DNA of 64,000 nucleotides, from positions 47,364-111,363 of the forward strand of contig DATAOB010000076.1 of NCBI GenBank assembly GCA_036265935.1. The letters are read 5' to 3'. The notes under the pieces are model-generated. The model searched no databases. It was not told the origin of the DNA and worked only from the letters and a program-made list of their open reading frames with translations. Below are positions 1-7,452 of this stretch, piece after piece. The position numbers were made by a program, and so were the translations under genes. This DNA comes from JAFASC01 sp036265935 (GTDB lineage Bacteria > Pseudomonadota > Alphaproteobacteria > Rhizobiales > Beijerinckiaceae). Numbering within the stretch: position 1 is the first letter of the stretch; each line of letters starts with the position of its first letter.

Positions 1-409
1 CTCCTTCGAAACCCTCGGCGAGCACCTCTTTCTTCCAGAAGGGCGCGTTGCTCTTGAGGTAGTCCATCAGGAATTCGGCGGCTTCGAAAGCCGCAGCGCG
101 ATGGGACGAGGCGGTCAGGACAAGAACGATTGGCTCGCCCGGCCGGATCGGCCCATGCCGGTGCACGATGGTGAGGCCGAGAAGTGGCCAGCGGGCGAGT
201 GCTTCATCGGCGACGCGGCCGATCTCCGCCTCGGCCATTCCTGGATAGTGTTCGAGGTTGAGACGCGACAGCCGGCCGCCCTCGTCGCGGCAGAGCCCAA
301 TAAAGGTAACGATCGCCCCGACATCGGTGCGCTCGCCGCTCAGAGTAGCGGCCTCGGCGGCAGCATCGAATAGCTCGCGCTGTACACGGATTGTCGCAGG
401 GCGCGCCAC
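1..409 (-). CDS. moaE: Molybdopterin synthase catalytic subunit MoaE (3' end outside window)
   Basis: Large subunit of molybdopterin synthase, which with MoaD inserts the dithiolene sulfurs into precursor Z (cPMP) in the cytoplasm. Read on the minus strand, the protein starts at a GTG (VARPATIRVQ) that directly abuts the moaD stop, and continues with family-typical GAIVTFIGLCRDE, LEHYPGMAE and VHRHGPIRPGEPIVLV. It reaches the conserved Lys-rich active-site region LKSNAPFWKKE just before the window edge, so nearly the whole protein (about 136 residues) is present and only the C-terminus is missing. It lies immediately downstream of moaD and pgsA, so translational coupling with moaD is likely. 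Identification is firm; the GTG start is inferred from abutment with moaD. Confidence 0.93.
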   Translation of the reverse strand, partial: MARPATIRVQRELFDAAAEAATLSGERTDVGAIVTFIGLCRDEGGRLSRLNLEHYPGMAEAEIGRVADEALARWPLLGLTIVHRHGPIRPGEPIVLVLTASSHRAAAFEAAEFLMDYLKSNAPFWKKEVLAEGFEG

Positions 410-661
410 CTATCCTCCCGTCATCGGTGGAAAGAAGGCGATCTCGCGAGCGCCGGAAATCGGTGAGTCGTGTTTCACATGCGTGCGGTCGATCGCGGCG
501 CGGATGCTGCGGCTATTCTCGAACGCATAGGCGTATTCCTCGCCGCGCGTCTTCAGCCATGCAATCATGTCCCCAACCGTGGCGATGTCGGGCGGGGGCG
601 CGAGTTCCTCCTCCGCCTTACCGATGCGCTCGCGCACCCACGCGAAGTAGAGCGCCTTCAC
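410..661 (-). CDS. moaD: Molybdopterin synthase sulfur carrier subunit MoaD
   Basis: Ubiquitin-like sulfur carrier of 83 residues that donates sulfur from its C-terminal thiocarboxylate to MoaE-bound cPMP. The protein begins VKALYFAWVRERIGKAEE and ends FFPPMTGG; the terminal Gly-Gly is the functional signature. I chose the GTG at 661 because a long GAGGAGGAGG ribosome-binding stretch sits just before it and the length then matches the family; a GTG 27 bases upstream would add a poly-Glu tail encoded by that same purine run. The gene is 23 bp downstream of pgsA and its stop touches the moaE start, giving a tight pgsA-moaD-moaE unit. Confidence 0.93.
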   Translation of the reverse strand: MKALYFAWVRERIGKAEEELAPPPDIATVGDMIAWLKTRGEEYAYAFENSRSIRAAIDRTHVKHDSPISGAREIAFFPPMTGG

Positions 662-684
662 CTCCTCCTCCTCTTCCTCAACCT

Positions 685-1281
685 TCACTCGTCGACGACG
701 TGCTTCAGCCCGGCCTTCATATAATCCCAGCCGGTGTAGAGCGTCAGCAGTGCGGCGACCCAGAGCAGGCCGAGCCCGACGTCTGTGACGCCCGGCACGA
801 TCTGATCGCCGGCCCGCCCGGCAATGAGAAACCCCAGGGCGACCAGCTGCAGCGTCGTCTTCCACTTTGCCACCTTGCTGACCGGCACGGACACCTTCAG
901 CTCGGCCAGGTATTCCCGCAACCCCGAGACGAGAATCTCGCGGCACAGGATGACGATTGCCGCCCAGATGGAGAAACTGGTGATCGTGTGGTCGGCGACA
1001 AGCATCAACAGCACCGCGGCGACGAGCAGCTTGTCGGCGATCGGGTCGAGCATGCGGCCGAGCGAGGATTGCTGCGACCAGGCGCGGGCGAGATAGCCGT
1101 CGAAAAAGTCGGTGATCCCGGCGACGATGAAGATGCACAAGGCCGTCCAGCGCATCCAGGCGAGATCCGGCCAGAACAAGAGCACGACGACGACCGGCAC
1201 GGCGATGACCCGGCCATAGGTCAGGATATTCGGCAGCGTCCAGCGCCGATGTGCTCCTGGTTGGATCGTCGTTATCGCCAT
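685..1281 (-). CDS. pgsA: CDP-diacylglycerol--glycerol-3-phosphate 3-phosphatidyltransferase
   Basis: Inner-membrane enzyme that makes phosphatidylglycerophosphate, the committed step to phosphatidylglycerol and cardiolipin. The 198-residue protein has the CDP-alcohol phosphotransferase signature DGYLARAWSQQSSLGRMLDP followed by IAD, matching DGxxAR(x8)GxxxDxxxD, and several hydrophobic segments (VIAVPVVVVLLFW, LVAAVLLMLV, VALGFLIAG). Length is normal. It lies between uvrC and moaD on the same strand, an order common in rhizobia. Function is assigned from the family motif; related CDP-alcohol transferases such as Pcs or Pss have different lengths and sequence contexts. Confidence 0.93.
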   Translation of the reverse strand: MAITTIQPGAHRRWTLPNILTYGRVIAVPVVVVLLFWPDLAWMRWTALCIFIVAGITDFFDGYLARAWSQQSSLGRMLDPIADKLLVAAVLLMLVADHTITSFSIWAAIVILCREILVSGLREYLAELKVSVPVSKVAKWKTTLQLVALGFLIAGRAGDQIVPGVTDVGLGLLWVAALLTLYTGWDYMKAGLKHVVDE

Positions 1282-1368
1282 GGCGCGCCTAGGAACATCC
1301 TCGCCCCATGCGCGTCAACCGCGCCGTTCGACAGGGAAACGCGGCAGTGCGGCGCATCCGTTCCGCCG

Positions 1369-3441
1369 TTACCGCCGCTCATGGAAATAGTCGTAAACGA
1401 GCCGCGCGGTAGCGGCGTTGATGCCGGGCACTTTTTCGAGATCGGCCAGCGCCGCCCGCGAGATCGCTTTCGCCGTGCCGAAACTCTGCAGGAGGGCGCG
1501 TTTGCGCGCCGGCCCGATGCCGCCGATCTCGTCGAGCGGGCTCTTGGTGAATTCACGTTTGCGCCGTGCACGATGCGTGCCGATGGCGAAGCGATGCGCT
1601 TCGTCGCGCAGGCGCTGCGCGAAGTAGAGCGCCGGGTCGCGTGGCGGCAGGTGAAAGGGATCGCGGCCCTCGACGAAGAAGGTCTCGCGGCCGGCATCGC
1701 GGTCGCGGCCTTTGGCGATGGCGACGAGAGTCACGCCGCTGACGCCAAGATCGGCGAAGACCTGCCGTGCCGCGTCGAGCTGGCCGCGCCCGCCGTCGAT
1801 GATGACGAGATCGGGCCAGGCGGGGAAGGCATCGGGGTCATTGCCGGACTTTTCTGGGAGCGCTGCGACCGGCTCCCCCTCATCCTGAGGAGCCGCTGCA
1901 AGCGGCGTCTCGAAGGATGGATGAGGGGGTAGCAAGCGCGGCGCCTCCTTGAGCAATCGATAAAACCGCCGGCGCAAAACCTCTCGCATCATGCCGTAAT
2001 CGTCGCCCGGCGTGAGTTCTTCGCTCTTGATGTTGAACGTCCGGTAATGCGTTTTCATGAAACCGGCCGAGCCAGCGACGATCATCGCGCCGATCGCGTT
2101 CGTGCCCATGATGTGGCTGTTGTCGTAGACTTCGACGCGGCGGATCAGTCCCGCCGCACCGACCGCTGCGCCTAATACGCTGAGAAGCTTCGTCTGGCTT
2201 GCCGAGTCGGCGAGCTTGCGACCGAGCGTCTCGCGCGCGTTCTGCAAGGCGGCTTCGACGAGCTCGCGTTTTTCGCCCCGCTGCGGCACGGCGATTTCGA
2301 CGCGGTGTCCGGCTTTCTGACAGAGCGCTTCGGCCAGAAGCTCGGTTTCTTCGATCGCAGTCGAGAGCAAAAGCAGCCGCGGGGCAGGGCGCTCGGCGTA
2401 GAACTGCGCCAGAAACGCGCCGAGCACTTCGCCTGTCGTCAGACTCTTATCGGCGCGCGGAAAGTAAGCGCGATTGCCCCAGTTCTGAAACGTGCGGAAG
2501 AAAAACACCTCGACGCAGAACTGCCCGGCATTTTCGGTGATGGCGAAAACGTCTGCCTCCTCAATCGTTTTCGGATTGACGCCTTGCGCGCCCTGGACCG
2601 CGGACAATCCCGCGATGCGGTCGCGCAACCGCGCGGCGCGCTCGAAATCGAGCTGCTCGGCGGCCTCCTGCATGTCGCGCGCGAGCAGCTCGCGCACAGC
2701 GCGGCTTTTGCCGGAGAGGAAATCGTGCGCTTCCTGCACGAGCTTCGCATAATCGATATGCGAAATCTCGCCTGTGCACGGACCCGAGCAGCGCTTGATC
2801 TGATAGAGCAGGCAGGGCCGCGTGCGGTTCTCGTAATACGAGTCGGAGCACGAGCGCAGAAGGAAGGCGCGCTGCAGCGCGTTGAGCGTGCGGTTCACCG
2901 ACCACACCGTCGCGAACGGCCCGAAATAATCGCCCTTGCGGGTGCGTGCGCCGCGATGCTTGGTGATCTGCGGCGCGACGTGATCGCGCGTCAGTAGAAT
3001 ATAAGGAAACGACTTGTCGTCGCGCATCAGCACGTTGAAGCGCGGCTTCAATTGCTTGATGTAATTTGTTTCGAGCAGCAGCGCCTCGGTCTCGGTCTCG
3101 GTCGAGACGAAGACCATCGAGGCGGTCTGCGCGATCATGCGGGCGATGCGGTTCGTATGCCCCTGCGCGCGCATGTAGCTGGCGATGCGCTTTCTGACGC
3201 TCTTCGCCTTGCCGACGTAGAGGACCTCGCCGTCCTCGGCGATCATGCGGTAGACGCCGGGTCCAACCGGCGCGTGCTTCCAGTGGGCGCGGATCGCCGC
3301 CGCCCCGCGCTCGACGGACGTCGGCGCCGCGTCGCCGCCGTCGAGTTCGAGCGCCGGCAGGCTCGGCTCTTCGTCGGTCTCGGCGAGCGGCTCGAAATCT
3401 TCGATGTCGGGGGTGTCGGTGTCCTGCGGCGGGCGGGTCAT
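1369..3441 (-). CDS. uvrC: Excinuclease ABC subunit C, with an in-frame palindromic insert
   Basis: Nucleotide-excision-repair nuclease that makes both incisions around a UvrB-marked lesion. The 690-residue protein has the N-terminal GIY-YIG nuclease (GPGVYRMIAEDGEVLYVGKAKS, about residues 60-82 split around GVYR and LYVGK), the UvrB-binding UVR motif (EQLDFERAARLRDRI), the RNase H-like endonuclease core (DNSHIMG, WPDLVIIDGGRGQLDAA) and C-terminal helix-hairpin-helix repeats (IGGIGPARKRALL, VPGINAATARLV). An acidic Asp/Glu-rich extension of about 50 residues precedes GIY-YIG. Residues about 505-523, between the UVR and endonuclease regions, are encoded by a palindromic DNA repeat (see separate entry). 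All catalytic regions are intact. Confidence 0.96.
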   Translation of the reverse strand: MTRPPQDTDTPDIEDFEPLAETDEEPSLPALELDGGDAAPTSVERGAAAIRAHWKHAPVGPGVYRMIAEDGEVLYVGKAKSVRKRIASYMRAQGHTNRIARMIAQTASMVFVSTETETEALLLETNYIKQLKPRFNVLMRDDKSFPYILLTRDHVAPQITKHRGARTRKGDYFGPFATVWSVNRTLNALQRAFLLRSCSDSYYENRTRPCLLYQIKRCSGPCTGEISHIDYAKLVQEAHDFLSGKSRAVRELLARDMQEAAEQLDFERAARLRDRIAGLSAVQGAQGVNPKTIEEADVFAITENAGQFCVEVFFFRTFQNWGNRAYFPRADKSLTTGEVLGAFLAQFYAERPAPRLLLLSTAIEETELLAEALCQKAGHRVEIAVPQRGEKRELVEAALQNARETLGRKLADSASQTKLLSVLGAAVGAAGLIRRVEVYDNSHIMGTNAIGAMIVAGSAGFMKTHYRTFNIKSEELTPGDDYGMMREVLRRRFYRLLKEAPRLLPPHPSFETPLAAAPQDEGEPVAALPEKSGNDPDAFPAWPDLVIIDGGRGQLDAARQVFADLGVSGVTLVAIAKGRDRDAGRETFFVEGRDPFHLPPRDPALYFAQRLRDEAHRFAIGTHRARRKREFTKSPLDEIGGIGPARKRALLQSFGTAKAISRAALADLEKVPGINAATARLVYDYFHERR
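1875..1929. repeat. Palindromic repeat element inserted in frame inside uvrC
   Basis: A perfect 11-bp inverted pair CCCCCTCATCC (1875-1885) and GGATGAGGGGG (1919-1929) flanks an inner hairpin GCCGCT-GCA-AGCGGC (1892-1906). The core, with CATCCTGAGGAGCC and GCGTCTCGAAGGATGG, resembles a dispersed repeat familiar from Bradyrhizobium-like genomes. Its length keeps the uvrC frame, adding a low-complexity Pro/Ala-rich stretch to the protein. The fold is seen directly; the family likeness is from memory. Confidence 0.75.
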
Positions 3442-3577
3442 GCGCGCCTGATTTATTCGTGGCTGGCCGTGAATGAAAGGACGCTCGGGACTAGCGGCTC
3501 CAGCTTGGCCGCAACTGGACGGAGGGTTGAAAGCCGGATACGAATGCGCGGGTTCGGCGCGCCGGGGGCTTCGACGA

Positions 3578-3690
3578 ATGAGAATCCGCTATTCGCCGCA
3601 GGTCAAACAGGACTTGATCAAGATCGTCTCTTACATCAAGCGACGAAAGCCGGCGGCTGCGAAGCGGGTGGCGAGTCGAGACGATATTGC
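3578..3690 (+). pseudogene. N-terminal remnant of a ParE/RelE-family toxin
   Basis: An ATG at 3578 opens MRIRYSPQVKQDLIKIVSYI followed by KRRKPAAAKRV, the usual first helix pair of ParE/RelE-type ribonuclease or gyrase toxins. After about 35 residues the similarity stops and the reading frame runs into the 3' end of the oppositely oriented binding-protein gene. The rest of the toxin (about 60 residues) is missing and no antitoxin gene lies upstream, so this is a truncated relic. The exact 3' limit is approximate. Confidence 0.6.
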
Positions 3691-3695
3691 TTGGA

Positions 3696-4817
3696 TTACT
3701 TCCCAGTCTTCACCCGCGTCCATTCGCGCGTGACGATCTTCTGGGTCGCCTGATCGTACCCCGTCACCGTGAACAGCCGCGCCATCGTCGCCGGGTCGGG
3801 ATAAACCGACTTGTTCTCCAAAACTTCCTTGTCGACGAAGTCGCGCGAGGTGATGTCGCCATTGGCGAAATGGGTGATGCTGGTATTGCGCGCGGCAATT
3901 TCCGGGCGCAGCAGGAAGTCGATGAATTTCAGGCCCTCGTCGGGATGCTGCGCGTCCTTCGGCATCGCCAGCGTGTCCATCGACATGAGCGTGCCTTCGC
4001 GCGGGATCACGTAATTGATGTCGATCCCGTTATTTGCCTCGCGGGCGCGGTTGCGCGCCTGGAAGGCATCGCCGGCCCAGGCGACGGCAAGACAGATGTC
4101 GCCGTTCGCCAGCGCATTGATATATTCCGAGGAGTGGAATTTCTTGACGTAGCGCCGCATGCCGCCGAGCAACTCGGCGGCGCGATGAATGTCGTTCCAG
4201 TTCCTCGAGTCGGGATTGAGCTTCATGTAGTTCAGCGCGATCGAGACCAAGTCTTCCGGGCTATCGAGCACGTAGACGCCGCAATCCGCGAATTTCTTAA
4301 GATTCTCCGGCCTGAAGACGATGTCCCACGTATCGAGCGGCCGGTCGCCGAAGCGTTGCTTCGCCGCCTGGACATTGTACGCGATGCCGGTCGTAAACCA
4401 CATGTAATCGACGGCATATTGGTTGCCCGGATCGTATTTGGCGAGCCGCGCCATGATCTCCGGCCAGAGATTCTTGTAATTGGTGACCCTATTCTTATCG
4501 AGCTTCTGATAAACGCCCGCTTTGATCTGCCGCCCGAGGAAGGTCGCGGAGGGAACGACCACATCGTACCCGGTTTTGCCGGCAAGCAGCCGCGTCTCCA
4601 GCATCTCGTTCGAATCGTAGGTGTCGTAGACGACCTTGATGCCGGTCTCGTGGGTGAAATCCTCGAGAACTTTCGGATCGATATAATCGCTCCAATTGTA
4701 GACGTTGACAATCTTGTCCGGCGCGGCGGCCTTCGGCTGCTGCGCGTGAGCGAGCGCCGCCGGCAGGATCAAGGCGCAGAGAAAGCCCAGGATTCTCATT
4801 AGATGCGTGCTCGCCAT
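3696..4817 (-). CDS. Polyamine-type ABC transporter substrate-binding protein (PotF/PotD family)
   Basis: Periplasmic binding protein of 373 residues, probably for putrescine/spermidine. It has a signal peptide (MRILGFLCALILPAALAHAQ), then the family hallmarks VNVYNWSDYIDP, DSNEMLETRLLAGKTGYDVVVPS, LAVAWAGDAFQARNRA and FIDFLLRPEIAA. The start at 4817 (MASTHLMRIL) was chosen because AGAGGA lies about 8 bases upstream; an internal Met six codons later would also give a good signal peptide. No ATPase or permease gene is adjacent, so it is an orphan or served by a transporter elsewhere. Ligand assignment rests on family resemblance only. Confidence 0.88.
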   Translation of the reverse strand: MASTHLMRILGFLCALILPAALAHAQQPKAAAPDKIVNVYNWSDYIDPKVLEDFTHETGIKVVYDTYDSNEMLETRLLAGKTGYDVVVPSATFLGRQIKAGVYQKLDKNRVTNYKNLWPEIMARLAKYDPGNQYAVDYMWFTTGIAYNVQAAKQRFGDRPLDTWDIVFRPENLKKFADCGVYVLDSPEDLVSIALNYMKLNPDSRNWNDIHRAAELLGGMRRYVKKFHSSEYINALANGDICLAVAWAGDAFQARNRAREANNGIDINYVIPREGTLMSMDTLAMPKDAQHPDEGLKFIDFLLRPEIAARNTSITHFANGDITSRDFVDKEVLENKSVYPDPATMARLFTVTGYDQATQKIVTREWTRVKTGK

Positions 4818-4843
4818 GACATCGGTTCCTCTCACGCCGGATA

Positions 4844-5818
4844 TCACGCACACCGGGCTTGCGTAAGCGCGCCGCGATCGGGCAGCCGGTCCTTGCGGAT
4901 CACGCAATGGATGCCCTTGTTGCCGTCGACCGTCTGGGTCACGCGCAAATCGGCGGCGAGCGAGCAAAGCGTATAAGCGTCGCTCGCGGCAAGCCCGGTC
5001 AGTTCGCCGATGAGGGTGATCATGTCGCGCAGCGCGTGCTTGACGGCATCGTCGAGATCCTCGTCAAAGCCCATCGTGATCCACACGTCGCCGCGCTCCG
5101 CCCGCGGCGTCACAAGCTGCATGTCCTTGCGCAGCACGAAATCGAACGTGCCCGTCAACGCCGTCTCGATCGCGGTCAGACAGACTTCGCCGTCGCCCTG
5201 CAATGCGTGGCCGTCCCCGGCCGAAAACAGCGCGCCTTTGACAAAGACCGGGAAGTAGATCGTCGCGCCGACGCCGAGCTCCTTATTGTCCATGTTGCCG
5301 CCGAAGGCGCGCGGCTCTTTGGTGGAAAGCCGGCCCCAGCTCGCCGGCGGCGCGACGCCGAAACAGCCGAAGAAAGGATCGAGCGGGATTAGCTGCCCCC
5401 ACGGCAGCTTGCCGGTGTTCGCCGCCGCATCGAGCGCCACGTGGATCAGCCGCTTCTCCGGGAAATCCTCGGGCAAGGTGCCCATGCACGGCATCTGCAG
5501 GTTCCAGCCCCAGTCCTGGCGTAGTTGGATGTCCGCAACGCGCACTTCGAGGACGTCGCCGGGCTCGGCCCCGGCGATCTCGATCGGGCCGCTCATCGCA
5601 TGCGGCCCCGGCCCACGCCGGCACTTTTCCAGCGCCTCGCTGTGACCGGGGAGAATGCCGAAACCCGAGTCCGCCTTCGGGAGATGCGCGAAATCGCCGG
5701 AAATCGTCTCGATCGTGACGCGGTCGCCCGAGGCGATCCGCAAGACCGGCGCGAGCGAGCCGTCCCAATAGCCCCAATGCACATTGTCGGGAGTGGCTTT
5801 GAGATGATGCTGCGTCAT
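4844..5818 (-). CDS. Acetamidase/formamidase family protein
   Basis: Cytoplasmic amidohydrolase of 324 residues in the FmdA/AmdA family, which hydrolyses formamide, acetamide or related short amides to the acid and ammonia. Recognisable segments are HWGYWDGSLAPVLRIASGD near the N-terminus, MSGPIEIAGAEPGDVLEVRV, FFGCFGVAPP, GGNMDNKELGVGATIYFPV and SAGDGHALQGDGEVC. The start is the ATG of MTQHHLKATP. Its initiation codon overlaps the divergent mmcB-like ATG. In a C1-using organism a formamidase would give formate and ammonia, but the substrate cannot be fixed from sequence. It is separated from the downstream binding-protein gene by 26 bp and may be co-transcribed with it. Confidence 0.88.
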   Translation of the reverse strand: MTQHHLKATPDNVHWGYWDGSLAPVLRIASGDRVTIETISGDFAHLPKADSGFGILPGHSEALEKCRRGPGPHAMSGPIEIAGAEPGDVLEVRVADIQLRQDWGWNLQMPCMGTLPEDFPEKRLIHVALDAAANTGKLPWGQLIPLDPFFGCFGVAPPASWGRLSTKEPRAFGGNMDNKELGVGATIYFPVFVKGALFSAGDGHALQGDGEVCLTAIETALTGTFDFVLRKDMQLVTPRAERGDVWITMGFDEDLDDAVKHALRDMITLIGELTGLAASDAYTLCSLAADLRVTQTVDGNKGIHCVIRKDRLPDRGALTQARCA

Positions 5819-6350
5819 GGCTATCCTGTGCGGGCTCGCGTCGCTGGAGGTCGAGAAGATTAGCCTGATTTCGCCATCCGCCGCACCGATCGTACCGCTC
5901 GACGGGCGCCAGTCCGAGACGGCGCTGACGATCGCGCGCGGCACGCGCCGGCTGCTGCGCGCCGCCGGGTGGGCGAGCCTCACCGAGCTGCCGCTGCCGA
6001 GCGGACGGCGCGCCGACATCGTGGCGCTCGCGGCCGATTCGTCGATCGCCATTGTCGAGATCAAGTCGTCGCTCGCCGATTTCCGCGCCGACCGCAAATG
6101 GCAGGACTACCGCCGGCATTCCGATCAGCTGTTCTTCGCCGTCTCGCCCGACATGCCGCTCGACGTGCTGCCGCCAGATACCGGGCTGATCGTCGCCGAT
6201 GCGTTCGGGGCGGAGATCGTGCGCAAGGCGCCGGTGCATCGCATCGCGGGGGCGACGCGGCGGGCAATGCTCATCCGGTTTGCGACCGCCGCTGCCGACC
6301 GCCTGCATGCGCTCGCCGATCCCGGCGCCGTGCTGCCGCGCGAGCTCTAG
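5817..6350 (+). CDS. MmcB-like DNA repair protein (PF06319 type)
   Basis: A 177-residue protein matching the alphaproteobacterial MmcB family, which has a PD-(D/E)XK-like nuclease fold and was described in Caulobacter as protecting against mitomycin C. Visible features are ARGTRRLLRAAGWASLTELP, RADIVAL, the core IAIVEIKSSLADFRADRKW (the EIK part of the nuclease-like motif), YRRHSDQLFFAV and GLIVADAFGAEIVRKAPVHR. The start at 5817 overlaps the divergent formamidase start by two bases, leaving no 5' leader of its own; the true start could be a few codons further in. Its end abuts the convergent TSUP gene at 6351. Confidence 0.82.
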   Translation: MAILCGLASLEVEKISLISPSAAPIVPLDGRQSETALTIARGTRRLLRAAGWASLTELPLPSGRRADIVALAADSSIAIVEIKSSLADFRADRKWQDYRRHSDQLFFAVSPDMPLDVLPPDTGLIVADAFGAEIVRKAPVHRIAGATRRAMLIRFATAAADRLHALADPGAVLPREL

Positions 6351-7088
6351 TCAGCCGCGGATCGCCAGCTCCGCCCCGAGCAGCGCCATGCCGGCGAAGA
6401 AGCACAGCCGAAACACGCCTGGGCTGATGCGGCCGCGCACCACCTGTCCGATCGCCATGCCGGCGAGTGCCGGCACCAGCGTCAGCAAGGAAGCGCCGAG
6501 CGTCGTCACCGGCAGCGAGCCCTGGGCGGCGAGGCCGGCGCCGAGCGCGACCGTCGACACCGTGAACGAGAGGCCGAGCGCCTGGATGAGATCGTCGCGG
6601 TCGAGGCCGAGCGCCTGCAGATAGGGCACGTTCGGGATCATGAACACGCCGGTGATCGAGGCGAGAAGCCCGGTCGCCGCGCCGACGATCGGCGAAAGGA
6701 CCGGTTCGTCGCGCGCCCGCACGTGGAAGCGGACCGGCGACAGGCCGAGCGCGGCGTAGGCGAGCAGCGACACGCCGAGCCAGCGCTTCGCGCCGGGATA
6801 TCGCACCGTGCCGAACAGATAGGCGCCGACGGCGATGCCGACGCAGATGGAGACGAGCATCGTCCATTGCCGGGCGAGAAGCGGCCGGAAATTCGGCCCG
6901 ATCGCGAGCTGCCAGATATTGGTGACGAGCGAGGGCACGAAGAGGAGGGCAACCGCCTCGACAGGCGCCATGACCAGGCTCAGGAGGCCGATCGAGACGG
7001 TCGGCAGGCCAAGTCCGATCACGCCCTTGACGAAGCCGGCGAGCGTGAACGCGCCGGTGACGATTGCGATATAGGCAAGCGAGTGCAT
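6351..7088 (-). CDS. TSUP-family sulfite/organic-anion exporter (TauE/SafE, DUF81)
   Basis: Inner-membrane permease of 245 residues with about seven to eight hydrophobic segments. Family motifs are GFVKGVIGLGLPTVSIGLLS near the N-terminus and the internal repeat GAATGLLASITGVFMIPNVPYLQALGL (split as GAATGLLAS and MIPNVPYLQALGL). Members export sulfite, sulfoacetate or other small anions, but the substrate here is unknown. I chose MHSLAYIAIV at 7088; an upstream Met at 7121 would add eleven residues without changing the topology. It is convergent with the mmcB-like gene. Confidence 0.88.
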   Translation of the reverse strand: MHSLAYIAIVTGAFTLAGFVKGVIGLGLPTVSIGLLSLVMAPVEAVALLFVPSLVTNIWQLAIGPNFRPLLARQWTMLVSICVGIAVGAYLFGTVRYPGAKRWLGVSLLAYAALGLSPVRFHVRARDEPVLSPIVGAATGLLASITGVFMIPNVPYLQALGLDRDDLIQALGLSFTVSTVALGAGLAAQGSLPVTTLGASLLTLVPALAGMAIGQVVRGRISPGVFRLCFFAGMALLGAELAIRG

Positions 7089-7173
7089 CGGCCACCTTTG
7101 CCGCCGCCCGCCGACAAGCACAATGCGCTATGGTTCGAGCCGCGCCGAAGCGCGCTCGAGCCGAGGCCGTGAG

Positions 7174-7452
7174 ATGCAAGAGAAGCCGCGCATCGCCATC
7201 ACCTATTGCACGCAATGCCATTGGCTCCTGCGCGCCGGCTGGATGGCGCAGGAGCTTCTCTCGACGTTCAGCGAAGAGGTGGGCGAGGTGGCGCTACGGC
7301 CGACGACGGGCGGCGCCTTTCACATCGAGGTCGATGGCGAGATCATCTGGGAGCGCAAACGCGACGGCGGCTTCCCCGACGTGAAGACATTGAAGCAGCG
7401 CGTCCGCGATCGTCTCGCGCCGGGCCGCGATCTCGGACATGTCGATCGCTGA
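7174..7452 (+). CDS. SelT/SelW/SelH-family thioredoxin-like protein
   Basis: A 92-residue protein of the Rdx selenoprotein-W-like family. It begins MQEKPRIAITYCTQCHWLLRA, with the redox CxxC (CTQC) where eukaryotic homologues have CxxU, and continues FSEEVGEVALRPTTGGAFHIEVDGEIIWERK and the closing GGFPDVKTLKQRVRD. Family members are assumed to be redox-active small proteins of unknown substrate. The ATG at 7174 was preferred to an upstream Met because it fits family length. The stop codon abuts the stop of the convergent transglutaminase gene at 7453. Confidence 0.88.
   Translation: MQEKPRIAITYCTQCHWLLRAGWMAQELLSTFSEEVGEVALRPTTGGAFHIEVDGEIIWERKRDGGFPDVKTLKQRVRDRLAPGRDLGHVDR

Noticed and set aside
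1340..1370. AACG...GTTCC match to an EcfG promoter on the minus strand
   Set aside because: The spacer is about 18 bases rather than 16-17, and it points away from any gene start.
391..1932. A 513-codon plus-strand frame opposite moaD, pgsA and uvrC
   Set aside because: It is a high-GC antisense shadow of three well-identified genes, with Arg/Pro-rich composition and no family features.
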